Positions 1 through 64,000 of a stretch of DNA of 64,000 nt are shown here, in pieces. The translations under genes and the position numbers were made by a program. How positions within the stretch are numbered: the stretch's first letter is position 1; each line of letters begins with the position of its first letter. The stretch is from Lingula anatina (Eukaryota; Brachiopoda; Lingulata; Lingulida; Lingulidae): the NCBI RefSeq assembly GCF_001039355.2, contig NW_019775414.1, positions 912,812 through 976,811 of the forward strand. The letters are read 5' to 3'. The notes under the pieces are model-generated. The model did no database searches. It saw only the letters and a list, made by a program, of their open reading frames with translations, and was not told the origin of the DNA.

Positions 1-3000
1 TAAGCATTTTAATGAAGTTGACCATATTCTCAGATTTTTCGTTTTCGGGGGAGGGAGGAGAATGAGAACAGATCATATGCATTTTAAAGAAATTGACCAT
101 GTTCCCTGAGATACTTCAGTGGTACAGATTATTGAGTACAGATTATTGTGGAAGAAACCTAGGCTATAAGCCTGTCAGTTACAAAGTAAAAAAAGGCATA
201 AAATGAACATGTAATGTTGATCAATTCCTACCAGGCCTAATGCAGGGTCTTTGACTTTTGCTGATTCAGCCTGCTTGGCACTTCTGATAATGAAGACATT
301 AAATGCAGAGGTGTAATCAGTTCATACCTAAGAGCATGTGTTTTCCATGTGGTTGTTATGCAAAATAAGCAACTCTCTTTTTTTTTTACCTGCTTGGCAG
401 TGTTGAACCATGCTTACATTAAATAAAGAGGTCTTATGTTAGATACTCTTTTGATACATCTTTGTTTATAAGAACATTAAGAATTGGTTATTTAATGGGA
501 AAATGTGGTCACTCTATATGTATGATTAGTGACCACAGGCTATCACATCCCAGCTGTCTGACCACACTATTAACAGGGGAAAATACTGGTCAGTACTGGT
601 CAGTGGACTGAGAAGTATGGCCAGAATGCCAGGTCAGTCACCGCAGCTGGACAACCCCGTTAGAGACCAGGCTTTATTATTAATTCTTTGAGTGGTGTCC
701 ATTGTTTTGTCAGAGTAAGGACAAACTTGTCTGGTAGAAAGATATTATTTGCACAAGGTCATTTCTGGTACAAATACATGTGTGGCCAATACTCTGTAAT
801 TGTATTCCACTCGGTCTTTCCCTTGTATATTGATCACATGGACCAGAGGGAGGGAGTCTATATCTGATACAGACCTTACATAATGGTTCTCTTGGTGGCT
901 ATTGATTAGCAACCAGCTCGGCTGTGGACTAGGGAGAGATATATTTTATGTTTTGTTACACTTGATGGATAATTGAACACATAAATAATGAAAATGCCTA
1001 TGTATGGCGGATATTTCGTTATACTTTTTTCGAGTGTGGATGTGACTTGATAGGCATCATCTTTGTTAAGCTTTTGTGAAGTTTACCCTGGTGTTATGGA
1101 TATGTACTTTTTGCGGAAGTTAAAATTATTATTTATTTCTGTTGTGTCGATCTGTTTCTTTTCTCATCCCATATATTGGTGAACATGAGCTAAGAATTAT
1201 GTTGATAAGATGTCTGTATTCTGTGTTGACCATTGTGCTCAATCTCAACATGGTACCTTTTGGATCTTCTCTAACGCAAGCAAGCACAATTACAGCAGAG
1301 TGCTAGTTGTCTTCTCTAGTGCAATGTCAGAGACCATTACAAGACATTGCTGCTCAGCGGGAAACAGAAATTTTGTGGAAGTGAAATTAGATATATACAT
1401 TAACTGCAAGAGAGAAAGAGAAAGAAAAGAAGAAATAAAAGAACAAGGGGGAAGAAGAGGAAAAAGTAAAGAATATTTCCCATGATGATGAAGCTATATG
1501 TATGTTTTGTTTAAGGGTGTAATTTTAATGATTTTCAATATCCAGGCCCACATGCATGTCTAGAATGTTTGGTGTGGTAGAACAATTATATGCATTTAGC
1601 CTCATAAATGTATGAATGATGCATATGATTCAGTACATGTATCGCACTGTTTTATGCCTAATAGTTTATGTTTAAGCCTTCTTGCATGACTCAGATATCA
1701 ATATTAAGGACATGCCTATTCAGTGGGTGGTCACCATTATTGCCATGTTTATCTTAATATTGCTGTCAATTTTTTTAATCGGTGACCTCTAAACTGACTA
1801 TCAGATAAATAGTCTATTGATGGCAATTACTGAGTACAAAAATTATGAATTATGGCAATAAACAAGCATCAAATGACTGATTAGAAGTACAGTATCATTT
1901 GGCAGAAGTCCTAATGGGAAGTGGATAGCCATCAGAAAGTCTGGTTGCTAAATATGTATTTTATTTGTGTAATTGTTCTGGTTGTTTCAAGAGTGGTTAA
2001 TAAGCAACAATGCTCCAATAAAACCAGGTTAAGGGTATTTACCATTTGCTACCGTTAATTGTTTTGACTTAAAAAAGAAAGCGAAGTATTGAAAAAATTG
2101 ACTATTTTTAGCCAAGCATTGATTTTGGTACAAATAGCTTCTTGTTTGAAACAAACAAAGAAAACTTAGGTGACACGACCTTAAAGAACTTTAGAAAAGA
2201 AAAGTGGGAGAACATGCGCTGCAGCTAGTGTGGTTAAGTTTTTTTTGTGGACGTGCAATTACGGTAATGACTCGGATCTTTTCAATGGTGGAATATTGGG
2301 ACTGTTACAGGTACTGTATATTTTAAGACAGAAATTCTCGAAAGTGGAATTAGAGTGGTAACAACAGAACTGAAAAGCAAGCTTCCCTGTATTTCTGTTC
2401 TGTGCAGTAAAAACACCACAAATGCTACACACACACACACACACACAAAAAAAAAAAAATAAATAAATAAATAAATGTATTTTATGATTTCAAAAATATG
2501 TATCTGAAAGATAATTTTTTCTTATTGAAAAGATCTAGTCATTACCATACCACACTGGCCCCAATACTTATCAGCTTGTACCACTTAACCTGGTAAAGGA
2601 AAGAGGATGTGGTTGCTCTCAGACAGAAAAAAAAAGTGATATATTTTATATATATTGTTAAAATTCATAAGCCTCAAGGTAGATGGCTGCAGAAGACTTG
2701 ATAAGACGTATTAGATAGTGACAGAAGAAACAGATCTGATCAAATGGTCATTTAAGAAGTAGACTGCGATAGTACTAGTGTGGATGACTTTTGACTATAG
2801 TTCTAGTGGACAGTGGGAATTGCCTGACTGACCAGATGGCAGTTGACATTGAAGAAACGGATTTTAAAATAGAGGTATATTGTATACTATACATTTGAAA
2901 ATGTCCCAAAGTTAGAATTTCCATGTCTGTATGTCCTAATCTAAGTTGCTAATCTTTTCAATTCAGACCTTAAAAATGATAAAGTCCCTCAAATAAAAGT

Positions 3001-3945
3001 ATCTGCTGTTTATTTTTCCATTTGAAACGAAAAGAAGACATGGCGGTCTAAGTGACTGGCCAGTCATTTAGAACTTAAATTTAAACTGATGTAAAATATT
3101 GAATCCAAGTGCAGGAACAAATCGGCAATGATTCTTGAATAAGACAAAAAAAAAAAAAAAAGAATAATAATTTTTTCATGAAATATTTTGCTGCAAAATC
3201 TCAGATAGGATACCTTTAATTGTTATTAGGCCTGGGATTGACACACGGTGATGCCAATTAGTACATAATATTGTTATTACATGCCAGCAAATCATGGCAT
3301 AAAGTGCCTACTAGTACTTATATCGAGGGGGGGGGGGGCACTAATCCCAAGAGAAGAAATTCCCAGAGCCTGGAACTTGCGCCTAATGACGAAAAACCTC
3401 CTCAAACCCAACTCCTAGGGCTGTGTTATTCTAGTACCACAGGAATTGTTTAATGTTTAAACAAGGCACCTGCTCTTATTTCATATTCATTCACACCAGG
3501 CTGGGTTAGTGCTTCTTTTCTGGACTGGAGATATTGACTGTTTTGTGAGCTGATACTTCCATACACCTCGCTCTACAGCCGGCATTGTATTGATGAGATT
3601 CGAGCACCTGTAGTGTGTAATGCATGCAGTCGGTGCATGCCCACTGCCACAGTATAATTAGCCGGTAACCAACGAGGAGGCTAGAGTAGACTGACAAGCA
3701 AAACTGAGATTCAGCCTTCGCTGTCACTGATCAACAAGGGAGAGATTGAGAGAGATGGGAGATGCACGGAGAGATGACAGTGGCGTTCCCGTCTCTTCTC
3801 CCCTTATCAGATTTTTCTCTGGATCTTTTTCTGCACAAGTCTGGCTGTTTTGACTGATGGTTCAGGGCTGATATTGTTCCAGTTGCTAGCATCATATCTA
3901 TCAGAATGCGGGGATAAAGATCTGGCTATTGATTAGTGGATACAA

Positions 3946-3951
3946 GTAAGT
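3946..3951 (+). promoter_or_regulatory. Possible splice donor of a noncoding first exon
   Basis: ACAA followed by GTAAGT is a full-consensus 5' splice site in the GC-richer stretch 0.7 kb before the ATG at 4672. It could end an untranslated exon that splices to a site just upstream of 4672, but I cannot assign the acceptor, and such hexamers also occur by chance. Confidence 0.2.
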
Positions 3952-4297
3952 GGCAGAATAGGGAGACGACTACTACCATTTATATGATGAACTGTTTATT
4001 GGGACCTGTCATTGGTGGAAGGAGGTTGTTGTTTATGCTCGCTGGCTGGCTGAGCCACAGCTAGGAAGTCGGAGTCGGGAGATCAGCTTGGCAGCAGAGA
4101 TCAAATCGAGGGTTGTTTTATAGGGAGAAAGTTCTCTGCTTGAGAAGAAAAAAAAGACCTGAGTTGATGAGCAAGACGTTCTAGCCTGGTGAGACATGTG
4201 GAGAACGTGTTTCCCAGGTCTCTGGGAACTAGTGTGCACATACACAAGTCAGCGGAAAGGTTGAACTGGATTTATTTTCCCCCTGTAAAATGTCAGG

Positions 4298-4305
4298 TAT
4301 AAAAT
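4298..4305 (+). promoter_or_regulatory. TATA-box-like motif
   Basis: TATAAAAT lies about 370 nt before the ATG at 4672. If used, initiation near 4330 would give a 5' UTR of about 340 nt containing several upstream ATGs. In AT-rich DNA this motif arises often by chance, so it is only a pointer. Confidence 0.2.
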
Positions 4306-4671
4306 ATAGATAACGCTGCTTTGTGATTTTAAATGGAAAGCAGAAACATGAGCTATCCATATTGAATGCTGTCAGATCATGGGTTCAAAGTTGTCTAGAA
4401 TTATTTTACCTGGCATGTTTCAAGGAATTTTGAATAAGGATTACGTCAGTGGTATTTAGATTCAGTTTTTGTCCAGGATTTTTAAAAAACAGTGGATTAT
4501 ATGAAGTACCTTTCTGAAGGAAACAACATTTGGAAATTTAACTGCTGTATTAATGTTAGAAAATATGAGGAAAATTGTGGAGTATTTTATATTTCATAGA
4601 AGACAGCATATAAGGAGACTACTTTTGTGAAACAGTATTATCTGTAACTATTCAATAGAAGGCCTCTCAAA

Positions 4672-59987
<55,316 letters not shown>

Positions 59988-62365
59988 AAGGAAAAGCCTT
60001 CAGTGTTTTGACACCACGACCACTCATCATGCCATTTGATCAACAAACTTTGAGATTTCACTGCCACAGATTTCATGGATATTGGGACCCAGTTGAAACA
60101 CTCTGGAAAATTGCTTTGACTGCCAGACCAAAGGCTGGTAACCCTGCTGGTTATGCTGACTTGTTTTACTGCAACATCCCAGAAACTTGTGTTAGTCGCC
60201 GGCCTCTTGGTCCTGAAACTGTTTCAGCTGAAGTGTAAGCACTACTTAAAGAAGGCACATCGATGTTAAGCTGACAAGTTTTCAAGGGCATATTTATTTG
60301 TATGCTTTACCTGGAATGCCATGTTGGTATGCCATTGTATTTGAGAGTTTTGCACTCAAGAGTATGAACACTAAACAAATCATGTCATTTTAATGAAAAA
60401 GCTGCAAATTGAAAATCATGTTCAATTCAAATTCTTATTATCATATTGATTTGCGAACAGCTTTTATAGATATATATATTATACATAATTATGGAGAGTG
60501 CAATATTAGTTTGTGTGGTTAGATGCTCATACTTAAATTCTGTTAATTATACTCCTCTATCTATTCAAATAGAGCCTGGTGACTTATACCTGCCATTAAA
60601 CATCACAGGCAATAAGTATTGTGCATTTCTACCTCAATTTTAGCATTTACAACAACATCCTGACATTCATTTTCTAAATTGTTTAAAAAAAAAAAAACAG
60701 AACACAGGATTCTGGGCAAGATTTTCTTCCTATTTGCAGGGGCTTTGCATGGGTAACTAGAGAGGGAGGAGTGTATTGGGAAATGATGAGATTCTCTTTA
60801 CAAAGACTACAGTTAGGAAAGAGGGGTGTCTACCTCCTTCAACAATCAAGTTACAGATTTCAAAACAAAATTGTAAGAGTGTGAGATGGTATTATGATTT
60901 GGAGTATACGTTCGTCCAACCAGGGAATTTTTATTTTTATTTTTTTTTTGCATACTTTATTCAGTTGAAAGAGAAGTATTTTTTTGCGTACTTTCATCAG
61001 TTGAAAGAGAGATTTTTCGCATACTTTCATCCAACAAGAGGGAAATAATTTTTGCATAGAAAGTTTTTTTTTTTCTAAATTTGGTTTAAATGAAGAGCAT
61101 AAGCATAACACTTCCATACCACAGCTATTTATGACCAAGAGATATATTATTAGTAACCCCTTGAAATAGCCACACATCTGGTATGAGCATGAAATGAGCC
61201 AATTCGAGTGGTGTCTAGACATTGAAGGGACTTGAAGCGTTGAAAACTCAGGTGTTTGAATTATTTATGTGCAAATACTTTCAGAAAGAGGTTTTGAAAG
61301 AGCAGTATGGATTTTTTTTTTCTTTTAAGAGGTCACACTAAAGCTGTTGATGGAGAAGGGTGTCCAAAGGGATGGACATCGGACATATATACTACATGTA
61401 GATACAGGCATGAGATAGTGTACAGTGAGATTAGAGCTATAAATATATAATAATAAAATTATAAAAGTAGACTGTAAATAGTTCTGTGTGTAGAGCTAGA
61501 TTGTAAAATTTGTCAGTGATTGTATAGAAGTATTGTGCCACATTATCAGTAACATGCCAAAACTGGACCTGGGGGGGATGCCCCAGATTTCAGCCACTAC
61601 GTGTTACCATTATATCTAGTGATAAGAATGTTCGAGTCAGAAGGAGAAAACGGGAATTATGCCCATGAATGTATCTGCCTCTGTATTGAATTTTTTTTTT
61701 TTTTTTCAGTCTGCAGTTTGTTTTCTATGCCTACTATTTACTAAATGTCCCATTTGATTTGCATTGTATATTTGTACATGACCTATATGTGATGCCAATG
61801 TGGATATTGCAATGCATACACAAATACTCGACAGTGTATCAGTTAGTGAAAGCAGAGGGAGCATTAAGGAAAAGAATTGATGTAAGGATTAAGGTTATAG
61901 ATTAAAAGAGACACGTCTACAGGAAGAAAAATGGAGAATTTGTTTATCCCTTTTTTTTCTGTTTACTCAACTTAGGTACTGACATTACTGCAAGGTGGTA
62001 TAATTATTCATTGTATAAAATGAGCAAAGTATTTTTTCTGAAAGCTGGTTTAGGTACGACTTTTTAAAGTTAACTCGGTCTAGCTTTTCTGTTACCTGAA
62101 ATGGAATTTTTTAGAAATCATGATACAAAATGAAATGTATTTTGACCTTTAGGATCAAGGTTTATTTGTTTGGTAATTTCAGGATTATTTTCAGTTTTGA
62201 CAGTGAAATAGAAGTGAAAGAAATGTTTGACAAGAAGGATATTCTGCATCAGTAAGATGCCTGCTGATACACAAGCCCTATAAAACTGTGCAAGAAGTGT
62301 TACTAGTCATAAAGAAATCATTAAGTAGGTATTGCCATTTCATAGTTCTCCTTAAGAATATACAT

Positions 62366-62371
62366 AATAAA
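62366..62371 (+). terminator. Possible poly(A) signal for liprin-alpha
   Basis: AATAAA in a cluster with others at 62473 and 62593. It is one of several candidates in AT-rich sequence. Confidence 0.3.
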
Positions 62372-62504
62372 GGACAGTGATAGAAATTATTCCAATTTTA
62401 GTATTTATTTTCGATGTATTATTTTGCAGGTTTACATTTTCATTACTGAAATCTACTCATGTTATTGGAGACAATAAAAAACAGCAACTTCTTGAATCAA
62501 GTAA

Positions 62505-62510
62505 AAATTT
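62505..62510 (-). terminator. Possible poly(A) signal for the convergent Nudix gene
   Basis: TTTATT on the plus strand reads AATAAA on the minus strand, about 1.3 kb after the stop at 63781. If used, the two convergent 3' UTRs meet or overlap here. Weak evidence. Confidence 0.2.
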
Positions 62511-62599
62511 ATTCATGTCAAAAGTCAGCAAAAGAAATTCAACTCAATATTCTTCCATTGGAATAATGCTTGAGGTGTAATTACTTCAAAAGAATAAAT

Positions 62600-63780
62600 A
62601 TACATACTGCTAGTGGGCTGAAATACAGCAAAAATGAAGAAATAATACTGGGAGAGGGACCATAATTGTAACCACCTCTCTTCCTTTCTTACATTCAGTG
62701 TAGCAGTTCACATAGAAAGGTAACTAAAATGATTGGAGAAAAGAAAAAAACAAGCTGAACTGTTGTCTCATAGAATTAAAAAGCTTGGAAAGGTTCAATC
62801 TAAAACGATGCAAAAACGGAAGGTTCAGTAAGGGGGGTGGGGGGAAGCAAAAAACAAAAAAGTAACACCTGGATAACAACTGAAGAGATTCAACAGTAAA
62901 TTAAATCAAGAAAAATCATAAACTAATCACTGGAAAAATCATCCTGAACTGCACACGAAATAAAACAATGACCATTTGCAAGTGGCTTCTGTAAAAGAGC
63001 AGTAAAACAACAGTATCTTCTCTTTCTTTGATTCGATATTTCCCACCAGTCAGGGCAATGTAATTCAAGTAGACTCTCACCATAGGTAAACCTGACCATT
63101 CCCCATTTGCCCATCTTCACCTTGAAGCTAGTTTCTGACATTTTGCTATAATTAAATTTACACTGTCCAGTTTTTAAGCAGACCGTTGACTCTGTCACCT
63201 GCACATTTAGTATACTCTTAATTTTTTTTTTACAAATAACTACATTTTAATATAAAATTTGTTTTTTTTTTTCCTTGCCACTTGGTTGCAAGTTATAATA
63301 GGCGTAGTCATATATTAACTACACTAACTTGAATTAGAACAAGGTACAGAGAGTGAAAAAAAAAATCTTAATAATTTATACAAGTGAATACTGATCTCAA
63401 TGTTGCCGACGTATTTATAAGAATAATTTGATGAATTTATGCAGTATGTAATCTAGTTGGCATGTAATGCATTTTGCCTTGTAGCAATAATAATGTGACT
63501 CAGAATTGTCCTGCATGAAACCTTCTACCCACAGGCAAAAAATAACTGTCCAAAATAGTGACATCACCACCATTTAAATTAATGTGATGAGAATCGATGC
63601 AATAAAATGAGTACGATGATGTAAGTATGAGGAAGCGACATGATATAACATGAAGTCGTATGTCAACTGTGCACGAAACACATACACAAAACTTTCCGTA
63701 CAATACTGAATTATCTACACACTATGTTACAACACAAAGTACAGAGGGTGTTTCAAAAAAAGTTTTAATGTCACAAGTTG
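62600..63780 (-). other. Probable 3' UTR of the convergent Nudix gene
   Basis: Sequence following the minus-strand stop at 63781-63783. A 93-codon minus-strand open frame (62923-63204) lies here, but its translation resembles nothing I know, and its place in a 3' UTR argues against it. Confidence 0.4.
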
Positions 63781-63890
63781 TCAAGACAGCCGTCCATTGG
63801 GAATCACACTTAGGTATTCACACTGCACAGGCTTGTGTGCAGAGAGCTTCGCTTTGGCCTCCTCCAAAGAGAACCACTTTCGTTGTCGAC
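63781..63890 (-). CDS. Last coding exon of a diphosphoinositol polyphosphate phosphohydrolase-like Nudix gene
   Basis: On the minus strand a T-rich tract ending TTTTTTTCAG (AG at 63892-63891) is followed by 110 nt: two bases completing a codon, 35 codons and TGA (63783-63781). The peptide reads RQRKWFSLEEAKAKLSAHKP then VQCEYLSVIPNGRLS. It aligns with the end of vertebrate DIPP (NUDT3/4: REWFKIEDAIKVLQYHKPVQASYFETL) and its fly homologue Aps, which hydrolyse diphosphoinositol polyphosphates and dinucleoside polyphosphates. The catalytic Nudix box would be in earlier exons beyond 64000. The C-terminal tail after HKPVQ is shorter than in vertebrates. The gene is convergent with liprin-alpha; a related Nudix subfamily is possible. 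Confidence 0.72.
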
Positions 63891-64000
63891 CTGAAAAAAA
63901 AATCAATTAAACATGAAAAGACTGATTAACACAGATATTAATTCCAACTTTCCTGTGAAAAAAGTTTCATTGGATCTCAGTTTTGATAGTTGAAAAAAGT
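63891..64000 (-). other. Intron of the convergent Nudix gene
   Basis: AT-rich sequence upstream (minus strand) of the acceptor at 63891; the earlier exons are outside the window. Confidence 0.55.

Larger units (their letters stand above)
1..4671. other. Upstream region, no coding exon recognised
   Basis: AT-rich sequence with short simple repeats (CA run near 2429, A runs near 2447 and 3146, G run near 3328). No reading frame resembles a known protein. Base composition rises in GC from about 3500 to 4250. If canonical liprin 5' exons lie outside the window, this is intron for the long isoform and promoter/5' UTR for the isoform that begins at 4672. Confidence 0.6.
59988..62600 (+). other. 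Probable liprin-alpha 3' UTR
   Basis: Downstream of the stop codon. AATAAA signals on the plus strand occur at 61452, 62366, 62473 and 62593; which is used cannot be decided. No further plus-strand coding exon recognised. Confidence 0.55.

Noticed and set aside
1210-1485. 91-codon plus-strand open frame
   Set aside because: No family resemblance; the end is a purine-rich Arg/Glu/Lys stretch typical of chance frames.
62923-63204. 93-codon minus-strand open frame
   Set aside because: No recognisable family and no splice context; it lies where the 3' UTR of the Nudix gene should be.

Overview
The window is eukaryotic: AT-rich, intron-dense, with GT-AG splice junctions, microsatellites and small inverted-repeat transposons. 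Almost all of it is one plus-strand gene for liprin-alpha (PPFIA / SYD-2 family), the presynaptic active-zone and adhesion scaffold. I recognise it from an unbroken, phase-consistent chain of exons that encode the N-terminal coiled coil and the three C-terminal SAM domains. The protein looks invertebrate, and a mollusc or other lophotrochozoan is my best guess, but nothing in the window fixes the species.

Layout. 1-4671: upstream DNA with no recognised coding exon. 4672-4854: a candidate alternative first exon with its own ATG. 4855-14918: a 10 kb intron with microsatellites, a minisatellite and a 25-N gap. 14919-39442: coiled-coil exons, including one candidate 45-nt micro-exon. 40847-47886: proline/serine-rich linker exons and the SAM exons. 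49798-59070: a second, nearly identical copy of about 9.5 kb carrying the same linker and SAM exons again. 59763-59987: the last coding exon. 59988 to about 62.6 kb: 3' UTR and intergenic DNA. 63781-63890 (minus): the last coding exon of a convergent Nudix gene resembling diphosphoinositol polyphosphate phosphohydrolase (NUDT3/DIPP, fly Aps).

The two copies meet at a single N (49797). They differ by scattered SNPs, microsatellite alleles and one 250-bp inverted-repeat transposon insertion. Their coding differences are about 14 silent changes and one replacement. This fits two haplotypes placed end to end in the assembly better than a real intragenic duplication, although the duplicated block is in frame (it starts and ends in phase 0). 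Counting the block once, the transcript starting at 4672 encodes about 1193 aa, the usual liprin-alpha size.

The most interesting biology is candidate isoform diversity and noncoding structure: the alternative first exon, a 15-residue micro-exon, a 25-residue cassette exon present in both copies, a candidate alternative 3' exon inside a 300-nt block identical between copies, a C-terminus that does not match the vertebrate TYSC ending, and an intronic hairpin whose stem is kept while its loop varies.
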